Position numbers and translations under genes: made by a program | Notes under the pieces: model-generated | Seen by the model: only the letters and a program-made list of their open reading frames with translations | What the model was told of the DNA's origin: nothing | Database searches by the model: none | Shown here: positions 10,893-21,765 of the stretch, one piece after another | Numbering within the stretch: the first letter of the stretch is position 1 | Layout: every line of letters starts with the position of its first letter | NCBI GenBank assembly: GCA_963575745.1 | Contig: CAUYUJ010021068.1 | Span: forward strand, 57,527-121,526 | DNA length: 64,000 nucleotides | Direction of reading: 5' to 3' | DNA from: Prorocentrum cordatum | Lineage: Eukaryota > Sar > Dinophyceae > Prorocentrales > Prorocentraceae

Positions 10893-11960
10893 GGCCAGTC
10901 GGCGTTCGGAGCCGCATGATCGCACGGGGGCGGTGGGGGTGGCGAGGGAAAGGGATGGACCACCTTTCGATTTCGCTAGCTTGATTTAGGCTCTTATCAG
11001 TTTTCGATATGTTCCCACGAGGCCCAGCATTGGCGGGTTTCGTCTCTCGTGATTGGCCGCATTGGCGGCTCTCGCCTGCCTGTTTGTTGGCATTCCAAGG
11101 CGCCGCTCGGACCCTCCTAATGATCTTCTGTCCGCGGAGCTTGTCAGGGTACTAGCGCTCGCCGCGCCAAGATGCGGGGTCACTGGGTGGAACCCGGATT
11201 ACCCTGCGTGAACGTTCCAGTTTCTCTTCAGTACTCGCCATCCTCGGTTGCGTCACTTTCCCACGGGGTACAATACCCCCACCCGCAGATGTCCCAGTAC
11301 AAGACTGGGCCCGGGCATCACGGGTGGCCCGAAGGCGAAGGCGGCAGCGGCAATCGAGCAACGGGCCTCGCAGTGCGCGTGGCGGAGAAATCGTGATTGC
11401 GTATCGTTTCAGTCGCCAGAGGTGTCAGCGCCCCCGTCCTCGCGTGGGATGTAGGTGGGGTTACCTCGAACCCCCCCCCCGCCCCCGCGCTCCCCCCTCG
11501 CTTCCCTGTGGGCCCCTGTCGCCCCAGAGGCACTGTCCGCCTCGGCCTCCACGTCCGCTCGGCGTCGCGAGAAGCGGACACCGCAGGACCCGCAACACAC
11601 CGCGCAGCGGGCCCCCCGCACGCGCGTTCTGGCGGGCACGGTGGGCAGGCGCCTCCTGGGGCGATCGCCCAGTGTGGCCAGGGGCCAGGCCCATCGCCCT
11701 CGGCCAAGGGGCCGGCGAGTGATGCAGCCCCCGCCCCGAGGGGAGCCCCGAGCACCGCTGGCGAGGAGCACGGGGAGCAGGGGGCGCCGCCTGCGCAGCG
11801 GACCCGAGGCCCCTGCGCTGCGCTCTGCGTGGGCCGGCCGCGGGTCGGCCCGCTCCCCGGGCGTGGCGCCCGTCCTGCGCGCAGGCTCCGCGCCCGCGGG
11901 CCGGCCCGCCGCCTTCCGGACCCGGCTGGGCGGCCGGGGCGCGAGGGGGCCGTCAGCACT
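10893..11960. other. 3' flank of the aminotransferase gene and GC-rich DNA, no gene
   Basis: No poly(A) signal is recognisable, as expected for dinoflagellates. From about 11450 the sequence is C- and G-rich, and overlapping frames on both strands look compositional. Confidence 0.5.
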
Positions 11961-11963
11961 CGG

Positions 11964-12208
11964 GGGGAGGAGGAGGAGGAGGAGGAGGAGGAGGAGGAGG
12001 AGGAGGAGGAGGAGGAGGAGGAGGAGGAGGAGAAGGAGGAGGAGAGGAGGAGGAGGAGGAGGAGGAGGAGGAGGAGGAGGAGGAGGAGGAGGAGGAGAGG
12101 AGGAGGAGGAGGAGGAGGAGGAGGAGGAGGAGGAGGAGGAGGAGGAGGAGGAGGAGGAGGAGGAGGAGGAGGAGGAGGAGGAGGAGGAGGAGGAGGAGCG
12201 AGGAGGAG
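11964..12208. repeat. (GGA)n homopurine tract, about 240 bp
   Basis: Nearly uninterrupted GGA/GAG triplets with a few A or GA interruptions. It reads as poly-Glu, poly-Gly or poly-Arg in the three plus frames. A perfect-mirror homopurine run of this length could form triplex DNA. Confidence 0.95.
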
Positions 12209-12389
12209 GACCCATGCCAAGAAACGCCCTGCTTGCCTCCAGGGTGCCTCGGGTTTCCTGGGCTTCGAGTGGGTGCTGCGACGGAGCGCGTGGCGTTCCA
12301 GCACCAACAAAATCCAGGGACGTCCCGGGGCCTCGGGGCTGGTGCTTCTCGTGGGAGGCCTCTCGTGGTCGGGCCCCTGGCACTGCCAG
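12209..12389 (+). repeat. Dispersed ~175-bp repeat, copy 1
   Basis: Aligns along its whole length with 30537-30711 and 63422-63597. Shared landmarks are CCCATGCCA, GCTTGCCTCCAGGGTGCC, GTTTCNTGGG and a GGGCCCCT end. This is the most diverged of the three copies. It abuts the GGA tract on the left and lies about 140 bp before a TIR element. Confidence 0.8.
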
Positions 12390-12528
12390 CGAGGCACGGG
12401 ATGTGCCCCTCCTCGCAAAAAGGCGGGCGGTCCGAGGGCGCGCGCTGGTCGAGGCGGCCGTCCCAGCCCCAGCGCCGCGGCCCCGGGAGCTGTGGGTGCG
12501 GGGATGGTGAGTCGGGGGCGGCCGAGAT

Positions 12529-13170
12529 TGAGTCGGGCCTGTCCCTCTACAGGAGGAGTATTCGAAGATAGTAAACTTACGCCTGAGAACACCCCAAGGA
12601 GTGGATGATTTGGAAATTAGTCAGATGGATATTGAGATCGATTGTGAGATCGATGATGAGATCGATAGTGGAATCGATAGAGGACGATTGTAAGATCGAT
12701 CGTGAGACCGAGAGTGAAGTCGATTCAATGAGATTGATAAGGAGACGTATCGCGAGGTCGCTCGTGCGATCTCCAGTGAGTTCGCTTGCGAGATCGATTG
12801 TGAGATCGACTGTGAGATCGATGGTGAGATCGATAGAGAGGTGGGAAACGAGATCGATGCTGAGACCGATCGATGAGATAGACCAGGAACCCGGGAACCT
12901 GGGAACCTCGCCGCCCACCGAAATCGGCCCAGGAACCGGGAACCCGGGAACCAGGAACCGGGAACCGGGGAACGCAGCGTGCGACCAAAATCGGCGGGAT
13001 ACTTTCGCCAAATCCTTCAACCTCCGCTAGGACCCCTTCAGTGCAAGCACTGATTGGGGAAACATAGTATACACACAATTTTTTTTTTTTTTTTTTTTTT
13101 TTTTGCCTTCTTTTGGGTATCTTTGATTTGTCGTCCAAAATCCGCCTGTAGGAGGACACGCCCGACCTAA
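12529..13170 (+). mobile_element. GTCGGGC TIR element split by internal satellite
   Basis: The left terminus (GAGTCGGGCCTGTCCCTCT, then ACAGGAGGAGTATTCGAAG) is at 12529-12570. The right terminus (TCGTCCAAAATCCGCCTGTA, then GGAGGACACGCCCGACCTAA) is at 13131-13170. Normal copies are 150-170 bp, so about 470 bp extra lies inside. The extra sequence holds a 12-bp tandem repeat, GAGATCGATNGT, at 12628-12880, a GGGAACC minisatellite at 12885-12980 and a T25 run at about 13079-13104. Confidence 0.75.
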
Positions 13171-13575
13171 GGCCAAGAGGGGGGTGATGACCAGGAGTAT
13201 GTGGATATCATGGTGGGGGGCATGATATCTCCCCAGATATCATGGCACCTCTTCTTATTTCATTGCGTCCCTGGCCGCCCCCCTGGGCCGCGCATGTGCC
13301 GCCAGCCATGATCTGTGCCACCCCCCCTTGGACGTCCCCCCGCTTGGACGCCCCCGACAACCGAATCCGCTTCGATCCCGCTTACTCTTGTCTGGTCTGG
13401 CCCCATCCCGCTCAGTTCGGCTGTATCCCCCGTTCTATTCCGGCCTGATCGGGCCTCATGTCTCCCTAAGCTTGGGTGCTGCTGAAGGAGCCCCTGGCCA
13501 CCCCCTCTTGGACGCCCCCCTCTTGGCCATGATCTGTGCCACCCCCTCCAGGACGCCCCCCTCTTGGCCGCTTCG
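13171..13575 (+). mobile_element. Third TIR family, copy A
   Basis: Begins GGCCAAGAGGGGGGTGATGA and ends near 13575 with GCCCCCCTCTTGGCCGC, its inverted complement. The internal landmarks GTGGATATCAT, ATCTCCCCAGAT and ATGGCACCTCTTCTTATTTC are shared with the copy at 30866-31082. It lies directly against the preceding TIR element. Confidence 0.6.
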
Positions 13576-13695
13576 GAGTGGGCGCGGGGACGGCGAGGGC
13601 CGCAGGCTCGGCCGCGCTGTCGTCTGGCGGAAGGCGCTCGGAGCCTCAGCGGAAGGCCTCGGCCACGCAGGCACGGGGCGGGTTGGAGCGTAGGC

Positions 13696-13856
13696 TTAAG
13701 TCGGGCCTGTCCCTCTACAGGGGGAATCTGCAAAAATAATAGAAAGATAGTCTGGGGACGATTTTCGACTATTTTTGACTACTTTTGAATATTTGTTGGG
13801 ATGATTTTTGATTTTTCCTCCCAAACCCTCATGTGGGGGGGGCATGTCCGAGCTAA
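13696..13856 (+). mobile_element. GTCGGGC TIR element, complete copy (161 bp)
   Basis: Left end TTAAGTCGGGCCTGTCCCTC, then TACAGGGGGAA. Right end CATGTGGGGGGGGCATGTCC, then GAGCTAA, roughly complementary to the left end. The interior is AT-rich with ACTATTTTTGACTACTTTTG-type sequence and the family signature GGGGACGATTTT. Confidence 0.8.
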
Positions 13857-16045
13857 GCACAGGCTCTCTCACTTTGGTTGACAAGTGGGCGACGGTCAAG
13901 AACGGGTCTTGCGCGAGATGACGTGGCGACCTTACGCGGCGGCTTGCGCGGGCCGCCCGCGCGGCACGCCACATTGAAGACGAAGGCGCCGACGCGCGAC
14001 CGCACGCGCCAATGTCGGCGCAGACGACCCCGTGTTCCTGCGTCGCTCAAGTGGCACGCGCAGCTTGCAGCTCGCACGCAAGACACTGACGATGATGGAC
14101 GTATCGGCAGCGGCAGCCTGTCTCCCGGGTTGGTCGCCAGGAGCTTGAGCGGGAGCCTCCTCCTCGACTGGGAGGATGTAGCAGCACGCCTGCACGTTCC
14201 AAGGAGTCGCAGAGTCTGCAGTCAGGGGATCGTCTACCAGAGATCGAGGAGGAAGGGCGAGGAAGTGGGGGAGAGGGGCGAGAGGGGTCGGGAAGGGAGA
14301 GGGGGAGGAGAGGGGAAGAGCGGCAAGCTAGGTGCGCTCGCGCCATACTTGACATCGTACCCATCCCACCCATCCCATCCCATTGCGCTGTTGTTTTCTC
14401 ACTCCGCGGACGCGTATCATAGCTGACCTGGAACTCCGAAGAGTATCTATCTTATTATGCCCGAGCGGAAAAGAGGCGCTGCGCACACAGGAGGAGCAGG
14501 ATGAGGGGGAGGAGGAGGAGGTGGCGGATGAGCAGGAGGAGGACGAGGACAAACAGCAGCAGCAGGAACCGGATTGGAAGGAGCGGGACAAGCAGGAGGA
14601 CCAGGGGAAGGCGGGGGAGGGTCGGAGGGTCCAGGGGGGAAGCGGCAACGAGGAGGAGGACTCGGATCCAGAAAAGTGGCCCGTGCTCGGGCGAGAGCGC
14701 CATGCCCAACGACGGGAGCGAGGCCCTGATCCTGAAGTGAGGCCCGCGCTGCAGCGGCAGCACCATGCCCGAAGGGCCGAGAACGCTCAGAGTGACGTGA
14801 CACATGGAGGACAAGTCTACTCGGCACCGTCCTCGTGCGAGAAATCGCGGAGGCGTATCGTTGGTGCAGAGGAGAGTAGCATCCAGATGGTGCAGTTGTG
14901 TGCAGGGGGGGGCGGGGATGCGGCGGGGCGGAGGCGCCAGGCAGGGTGCCCGGCACCAGCGGCACCCGTGGCACCCGGCCACGTTTTCTGAGCCGTTCAG
15001 GCGCACCAGCCCTCCCAACGCCTCCAAGCAGGAGGGGGGAGGAGGGGAAGCGGTGGATGACCCCTAGGCTCCTGCCCTGGCAGAGCCTCCCGAGCGCAAA
15101 GAGAAGAAGACGTGCCCCCTCGGATCGTGAGCGCCTCCAGCGAGGGGTCAGCTCGGTCCGGGACGGAAATAGCCTGCACAGCGTGGCCTGGGGAATTGGT
15201 CTGGGGGATTGGCTGGGGGTGCGGCGGGGTTGGTCGGACGTCGGCTGCAATCGGCGGCAGGGTTGGTCACCGTGGTTCTGTGATCCGCTCTTGTTGGTTA
15301 GTTCGTCGTTACGTAGGAAATATACCTGGCTGTGCGCATCGATGTTTCTACACACGGAATCGATCGATTTGATTTGGGTTGACTCGTGGCCTGACGCTGT
15401 CCACCCTCAATGGGTCCCCAGGCGCCTTTCAATGGCCTCCAGAGTTGGTTCCAAGGACCCCCAGCGATCTCTAGAGACAAAAGGGTCTCCAGGGATTTCA
15501 AGTGCCTTTGGGCTGCTTCCACGGCACGTTTGAATTATTTCGGGAAACACCAAGCGCGGCCTCTAGGGTGTTTCCAGAGGGTCGAAAAGGGCTCCGCGAG
15601 CGGCTTCGAAGAGCTTCCATGTGGCACTGCGGCCGTCAAGTATCATGCTTCTTCGCGCTGCACTTGCTCACGACAACGGCCGATTCAGACGCTTCGTGCC
15701 TGTCAGCCCTGCAGGGGTTACTCGATGAAGTCCGATGACTGGTGGCCACACGGGCGTCACGTCAGGCCTCGCCGTTTAGAGCTCGGCGTGACCTCTCAAG
15801 AGAAGGACGTTCGGCGTTTGGGCACGGCGCCACTCCGTGGCACTTCGCGCTGCTGCTGGCACTCCACCGCTCTCCGCCGTGATATTCCGCCGTCACCCCG
15901 CAGCGCTCCGTCGTCACTTAGCCGCCACCGCGTGGCACTCCGTGCTGATGCTGGGCGTCCTCCCCACCCGCACCGACCGCTGCGTCGCACGTGGGCCCAC
16001 TCCGCTTCGGTCGGCCTGGCTCTCCGAGGCCTGCTCGTCATCCCA
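13857..16045. other. No gene recognised
   Basis: GC-rich DNA. Several overlapping frames of 100-300 codons on both strands share no motif with known families. The segment near 15340-15375 contains a short ATCGATCGATT palindrome. I could not support any gene here. Confidence 0.4.
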
Positions 16046-16262
16046 GAGGGAGCAGGAGGAGGTGGAGGAGGAGGCGTCGGAGGAGGAGGAGGATGATGAG
16101 GAGGAGGCGGAGGAGGAGGCGGAGATGAAGAAGGGGGAGCAGGAGGAGGAGGAGGAGGAGGAAGAGGAGGAGGAGGAGGAGAAGGAGGATGAGGAGGAGG
16201 AGCAGGAGGAGGAGTTGGAGGAGGAGGAGGAGGAGGGGGAAGAGGAGGAGTAGGACAAGGCG
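16046..16262. repeat. GGA/GAG-rich tract
   Basis: GAGGAGGAG repeats with GAT and AAG interruptions give a poly-Glu frame on the plus strand and poly-Ser on the minus strand. Low complexity. Confidence 0.85.
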
Positions 16263-16526
16263 GAGGAGTTAAAGGAAGGAAGGAGGGGGACGGAATGAAT
16301 TTGATGGGTGGAGGACCAGGTGGAGGAGGAGGACGAGGACGAAGGAATGAACGAGGGCGCAGGACCAGGAGAGGAAGGCGATCCCCCCCTCGAGCTTCCA
16401 GGGATCTCTGTTTTGTTTCCTTGTGCGCCAGCCCCATTCTGCGACGCTCTCTACTGATGTCCCCCGAGCGCTGCCCCCCGCCAGCGACGACGGCGCTGGC
16501 GGCCCGCGGCGGCTATCGGCGGCCAC

Positions 16527-16528
16527 CA

Positions 16529-16583
<55 letters not shown>

Positions 16584-16606
16584 GAGGCGTCGTCGTCAGA
16601 GGCGTC
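16527..16606. repeat. (GTC)n microsatellite
   Basis: Pure GTC triplets for about 55 bp, then two further imperfect blocks. Confidence 0.9.
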
Positions 16607-17169
16607 GTCGGCACCGTTGTCCGGAGGCGCGGCGGCTCACTGAGATCTCGAGCATGGAGAGCACCTTCACCGCGGACGACTCCAACTCGGAGGCGAGGGC
16701 TTCGGGACCGCGCCGTGGCGTCTGCCGCCGGCGCAGCCTCCCTCGCGCTTCGGAGATCTTTTTCCTGCCTCTTCCCCTCCCCCCTGCCTCTCCCCCTTCG
16801 CAGTCGGCCCCCCCACCTCTGCCCCTTTGTCTTGCTGCACGAAGCCCCATATCCGTGTACCGTGTCCGTGGCACTGCCGCCTTCCTGGATCACCTCAAGC
16901 GTCTAACGTTTGATGTGTTGCCGCGGAAGGAGAGCCTCTGTCTCTTTGTCCTTGTCTCTTTCTCTGGCTCGCCCTATCTCCCCTCCCTCCCGCGCTCTCC
17001 CTCTCGCCCTTGCCCCCTCACCCCTCGCCTTTGCCCCTCCCCAGGGCCTCCTCCCCTCTTTGCCTCCCTCCTCTCTTCTCCCCTCGCTCCCGTCCCCGTC
17101 TCCCTCGCCGTCTCCTCCGGCCCTCCGCTCTCCCCCCCTCCCTTCTTCCTGCCGCGTCCAGAGTTTAAT
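16607..17169. other. Pyrimidine-rich DNA, no gene
   Basis: CCCTCTCCC-type sequence downstream of the minus-strand gene's stop codon. No coding evidence. Confidence 0.5.
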
Positions 17170-18420
17170 CTAACAGAGCCCTTCCCATTCCTTTTCTCCT
17201 GCGTGCGCATTTTGCTGCCGCAGTGTCTCACGCCCTCCAGCTCCACTTGCGGAGCGAGGTGCCTCCATGGGCCCCTCGACCAGACTTGACTTTCACCACC
17301 TACCAAACCATCCCAGCCCAACCCGAAGGCCACAATTTGCCCTCCATTTCCAGTGTGGGGGGTCGGGGAACATCGACAAAAACACGTATGGAACCCATAC
17401 CCCCCCAACCCGAAATTCGGGTCTTCGGGTTGGGTTGGGGTGGTCTGGTAGGTAGTCAGACTTGACTTGACCTCTTCTTTCCTTGGGGTGCGGAAAGATC
17501 CGTCGGCGGCCTGGCCGATCACCTCTGGGTGGCAGAGGCCCGCCAGGGCGACCCAGCCTGAAGAAGCGGCCACTGTCCATGTACGCGCTTTTGCCAAGTC
17601 GCCGAGCTCCTGGAGATCCACCTTTGGGAAGCGCATGGCCTTCCAGGCCTCCTCGCCGAAGGCGCACCCGGGCGTTGTGCAATGGGGGGTCATAAATGTG
17701 GGGGGTGGCGAGGGTGGTCCGAAGAGGTACCCAAACGCTGCCCAAACAAGCCCCCTGGGGCTCCGGAGGGGCCCGAAGTGGGCACGAAAGGAGACCGTTT
17801 CTGAACCCCCCACTTATGACCCCCCATTATCGGGGGTGGACAGACCTCCTACCCTGACACGTCGATTAAGGAATTGGCCGTTTTCGGTTCGCGAGAGGGC
17901 GTCGCGGCCGTCATTTTTGCGGGTCCAGGTCCGTCGGTTTCGGTCCCAGGCCCTTTTCACTAAGGGGAGGTCTACTAAAGGGAGGCTTGTCCACCGCCGA
18001 CATTAAGCCTCGCCGAAGGCGCACTGGTTCATCCAGACCGGGGCCGCCGCCACGCGCTCCCTGACTCGTCGCGCCATTGGAAGCTGCTGTGCCCGGGGCG
18101 CCTCGGCCTATGACGGAAGGCTGCGGGCCCGACGGCCGTCCACGTCGCGGCTGGGGCTGCCTGCGCTGGAAGCTCGAGCGCCGAGCGAAGTCGTTTTTTG
18201 CCACGGGGGCCGGCTCGCGCTCGCTCCGCAGCAGAGCTCGCTCCGCAGCAGACGCGCCATTCCCCGCAGCTCAGTGCCTGAGCGCTCAGGAAGCGGGCCG
18301 GGCCTGTTGCAGGTTGGCCTGGATTGCCACGACCTGGCCGACCTTGATGCGCTCCACAGGTACGCCGCCCACGCGAAGCCTGGCCAGCCTGGGGTCGAGC
18401 GCAGCATCCACGCTCACGAG
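17170..18420 (-). CDS. Four-exon gene of unknown function (3' part)
   Basis: Read on the minus strand, four exons chain in one frame: 18420-18304 (39 codons, contains LRVGGVPVERIKVGQVVAIQ), 18107-18009 (33 codons, ends NQCAFGE), 17651-17472 (60 codons, contains FPKVDLQELGDLAKARTWTV) and 17289-17170 (39 codons plus TAG, ends GEKEWEGLC). All junctions are phase 0. Introns 1 and 2 are GC-AG and intron 3 is GT-AG. The exon chain is unlikely to be chance, because each junction removes an in-frame stop or a frame break and two introns lie between direct repeats. The 5' end is missing: a TAG-ending acceptor precedes the first exon, and a possible further exon (VPKIGLANIDVG frame) lies near 18560. 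I do not recognise the protein; it has no membrane segment or catalytic motif that I can see. Confidence 0.6.
17281..17468 (-). mobile_element. Introner-like TIR element forming intron 3
   Basis: A 12-bp direct repeat, CAGACTTGACTT, lies at 17281-17292 and 17457-17468. Between the copies, an inverted repeat of about 35 bp joins ACCTACCAAACCATCCCAGC (from 17298) with its complement ending at about 17455. The inner arms read AACCCGAAG and CTTCGGGTT. A GT-AG intron 17471-17290 (182 nt) fits the reading frame of the host gene exactly. Confidence 0.75.
17652..18008 (-). mobile_element. Introner-like insertion forming intron 2
   Basis: A 17-bp perfect direct repeat, CCTCGCCGAAGGCGCAC, lies at 17651-17667 and 18008-18024. 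A nested inverted-repeat element occupies 17681-17830 (left AATGGGGGGTCATAAATG, right its complement CACTTATGACCCCCCATT). On the minus strand the donor is GAG|GCTTAATG and the acceptor is GGCGAG|GAGG, both in the duplicated sequence. Splicing therefore rejoins one copy exactly and keeps the frame. Confidence 0.75.
18108..18303 (-). other. GC-AG intron 1 (196 nt)
   Basis: Donor CAACAG|GCCCGG, acceptor GTCATAG|GCCGAG on the minus strand. Both junctions share AGGCC, a 5-bp direct repeat. No clear inverted repeat is visible inside, so this may be an older or eroded insertion. Confidence 0.55.
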
Positions 18421-18423
18421 CTA

Positions 18424-18954
18424 GCCTTCAGTGCAGTCGCAGGGGGGCGTGTCGCTGGGCGGCGCAAGAGTGCGAAGGTAACCACGCGAAGTGTGCGCAG
18501 CGCGAAGCGCGAAATCGGTAGACCCAGGTCGTGGGACGGCGGGCATTCACCGACATCGATGTTGGCCAGGCCAATCTTGGGCACCAGATGGGCTTGGCCA
18601 GGACCAGTTGCTGTTCACAGTAGGCCGGTCTGAGAGATCCAGGAACCGGAGCAGACTCCTGGGAGGGCTGGGTAGACTCCAGTATCCGCCAGGATGAGCG
18701 AGGTCGCCCTGGGTGATGCCTCTCGTGCTTTTACGTGTGCGTGGCTATAGGAGCCGACGGGGGCACTACACGTTAAGCCTGTCGGCACAGAAGAGACGCG
18801 ACGCGGCACGGTTCAGCACTTGTTGACCGCTGCTGGCTGCTCCTCCCCAGGCCACGTTGTCCCCAGGGTGCTTAGGACATTGTTGTCCCCCGCGCAAGGA
18901 GGAGGATGCGGGGGAGGAGGAGAAGAAGGAGGAGAAGGAGTAGGAGGAGGATGA
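18424..18954. other. No gene firmly supported; possible upstream exons of the minus-strand gene
   Basis: A minus-strand frame near 18500-18600 reads VPKIGLANIDVGECPP, which looks coding-like but has no clear boundaries. The rest, to the microsatellite, is unassigned. Confidence 0.35.
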
Positions 18955-19379
18955 GGAGCAGGATGAGCAGGAGGATGATGATGATGAGGATGAGGAGGAT
19001 GAGACAGGAGAGGAGCTGAAGGAGGAGGAGGAGAAGGAGGAGGAGGCGGAGCATAATGATGCTGCTGCTGATGATGTGATGATGATGCCGATGCTGATGC
19101 TGATGCTGCTGCTGATGATGATGAGGATGATGATGACGATGCTGATGATGCTGATGCTGATGATGATGCTGCTGCTGATGCTGATGATGATGATTGGGAT
19201 GCTATGATGATAATGATGATGCTGCTGATGGTGATGCTGATTAGGATGATGATGCTGCTGATGATGATGATGATGGAGATGATGATGACGGCGATGCTGA
19301 CGATGCTGATTATGATGATCATGATGCCACGTATGCTGCTGATGCTGACACTGATGATGATCATGACGATGCTGAATGC

Positions 19380-19416
<37 letters not shown>

Positions 19417-19454
19417 ATGATGATGATGATACTGATGATATCTATGATAATGAC

Positions 19455-19487
<33 letters not shown>

Positions 19488-19505
19488 AATGAAGATCATG
19501 ACGAC

Positions 19506-19550
<45 letters not shown>

Positions 19551-19804
19551 AATGATGATGATGACGGTGATGACGGTGATGACGATGAGGACGATGCTGA
19601 CGTGATGACGATGAGGACGATGATGACGATGCTGTCGATGATGACGATGACGACGATGATGACGATGCTGATGATGACGACGATGATGATGCTGATGCTG
19701 ATGATGACGATGATGGTGATGCTGCTGCTGCTGATGGTGATGCTGCTGCTGATGATGACAATGTAATGATGATGCTTATGATGACGATGTTGATGCTGAT
19801 GGTC

Positions 19805-19839
<35 letters not shown>

Positions 19840-20164
19840 AATGTCGATTATGATGATGCTACTGCTGCTGATGCTGATGATCACGATTATGATGACGCTG
19901 ACGATGATGATGCTGCTGATGATGATCATGATGGTGATGGTGCTGATGATGCTGCTGTTGCTGATGATCATGATCATCATGATGATAATGAGGATGGTAA
20001 CGCTGACGATGACGATGATGACTGTGATGATGATGGATGATGGTGCTGCTGCTGGTGATGATGATGATGACGATGGTGATGATGCTTATGATGATGATGG
20101 TGATGATGATGGTGATGATGCTGATGATGATGCTGATGATGATGATGATGATGATGATGGTGAT

Positions 20165-20207
<43 letters not shown>

Positions 20208-20600
20208 CTGATAATAGTGATGGTGGTGGTGGTGGTGATGATGCTGATGATGCTGCTGCTACTGCTGATGATGCTGATGATGCTGATTGTAATGATGATG
20301 GTTGAGGTGGTTATGACGGTTGTCATGATGCTCATGCTGATGGGGATGATGATGGTAATGGTGACGAAGAAGGGGGGGTTGTAGAAACGGATGTTCGGAA
20401 CGGACTTCTATGATTGCTCGTATGATGACGTGTACTCAGGATGCTTGCTGGTGAAGACGGCGATGACGACGATGATTACGATAACGACGACGACGATGAC
20501 GATGACGACGATGGTGATGATGATGATGATGGTCATGATGATGATGCTGATGATGATGATGACGAACACGATGATGATCTGATGATGATGATGCTGCTGC

Positions 20601-20650
<50 letters not shown>

Positions 20651-20731
20651 ATGATAATGATGATGCTGATGGTGATACTGATGATGCTGCTGCTGCTGAT
20701 GATGATGATCATGACGATGATGATGATGATG

Positions 20732-20782
<51 letters not shown>

Positions 20783-20870
20783 GTGGTGATGCCGCTGCTG
20801 CTGGTGATGATGTCGTTGATGTTGGTGCCAGTGGTGATCGCGGTGATGATCAAGCGCGAAAGCGGGAGGT
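18955..20870. repeat. TGA/TGC triplet microsatellite, about 1.9 kb
   Basis: Continuous ATGATG, ATGCTG and ACGATG triplets with rare breaks at about 20370-20450. Every plus-strand frame is open for hundreds of codons as poly-Met, poly-Asp or stop-interrupted poly-stop, and the minus strand reads poly-Ile, poly-His or poly-Ser. None is a credible gene. Confidence 0.95.
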
Positions 20871-21203
20871 ATTTAGCTAATGTGTGCTCTTTGTTTGCTT
20901 GCCGAGCTTTCCCGCTCCGAGGGCTCCGCCCGGGCGCCAGTTGCACTGGGCGTCGCGCATTTCCCGCCATGATGCCGTGCACTGGCTAGTGAGTGGCGCT
21001 CCTCCTCCTCCGCCCCTGCGCCCGCTTCGTCCCGCGTCCGGAGTTCGATGGCCCCCCTCCCTGCGGGGCCGCCGCACCCTCCACCACTTTGGGCCTCTCG
21101 CAGCTGCTTCAGCGCCGGCTGGCCGCGCAGCCAGCTCCCATTCCTCCCTCCTCCGCTGGCCACCTGGCTTCCAGCCGCCGCCGCCTCCCGCTTCTTATCC
21201 TCC
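20871..21203. other. No gene recognised
   Basis: GC-rich unique sequence between the microsatellite and a TIR element. Open frames on both strands are rich in Pro, Ala and Arg. Confidence 0.4.
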
Positions 21204-21371
21204 TGAAGTCGGGCATGTCCGTCCACAGGGGGAACACTGAAAAGCAGTCCTAGAATAGTCTGGGGAGGACTTTTCGAGTACTCATGTGAGCATTTCTGGG
21301 GGTATTTTTTTGGGGGCTATGTTGGAACTTTTCGGCCAACATCCGTCTCGAGGAGGACGCGCCCGACCTAA
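21204..21371 (+). mobile_element. GTCGGGC TIR element, diverged complete copy (168 bp)
   Basis: Left end TGAAGTCGGGCATGTCCGTC, then CACAGGGGGAACAC. Right end CATCCGTCTCGAGGAGGACG, then CGCCCGACCTAA. The GTCTGGGGA interior signature is present. No target-site duplication was found by eye. Confidence 0.75.
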
Positions 21372-21554
21372 CACTTGCCGGGTCACGCCCGCACCGAGGC
21401 TGCTTGCCTCCCACCCCAGGCGCGCTGCGACGCCGCCCGGGCAGCCGCTGCCAGCTGGGGCCGCGGCCGGGCCGCGCCCCCTGCCCCTGCCGCAGCCCTC
21501 ATGCATGCGCTCCCTCTCCCCCTTGCGGCCGCCCTCCTCTCCCCCCCCACCTCT

Positions 21555-21765
21555 CTCTCTTGCACGCGGGCTCCTTCGTTAGGGGGCCACGTGCGAACCC
21601 TACCTCTCCCCCCACGATTTCTGATGGGGAGGGTGGGGTTCACTTCGCTCGTGACCTCCCGAACGAAGTGAACCCCACCCTCCCCCTCAGAAATCGTGGG
21701 GGGTAGGGGTAGGGTTCGCATCTGGACCCCTACCCCCCCCCTCTCTTGCACGCGGGCTCCTTCGT
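21555..21765. mobile_element. Long hairpin element between 25-bp direct repeats
   Basis: The direct repeats at 21555-21579 and 21741-21765 are identical (they begin CTCTCTTGCACGCGGGCT). Between them, arms at 21593-21647 and 21664-21719 are near-perfect inverted complements (GCGAACCCTACC... against ...GGTAGGGTTCGC) around a 16-base loop. It is built like a foldback MITE or an introner. The minus-strand frame on both sides is open through the direct repeat (..KEPACKR), so it may be an intron there. Confidence 0.65.

Noticed and set aside
11318-12608. Frames of 300-420 codons on both strands across the GGA tract
   Set aside because: Four or more overlapping frames are open at once because the tract has no stop codons. 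The flanks are Ala/Pro/Arg-rich without motifs.
14447-15355. 302-codon minus-strand frame
   Set aside because: Pro/Ser/Leu-rich composition opposite several equally long plus frames. No motif, repeat or splice evidence favours it.
19204-20989. Long open frames of poly-Met, poly-Asp, poly-Ile or poly-His
   Set aside because: They follow from (TGA)n and (ATC)n triplets lacking stops in several frames. All frames are equally open and there is no start context or domain.
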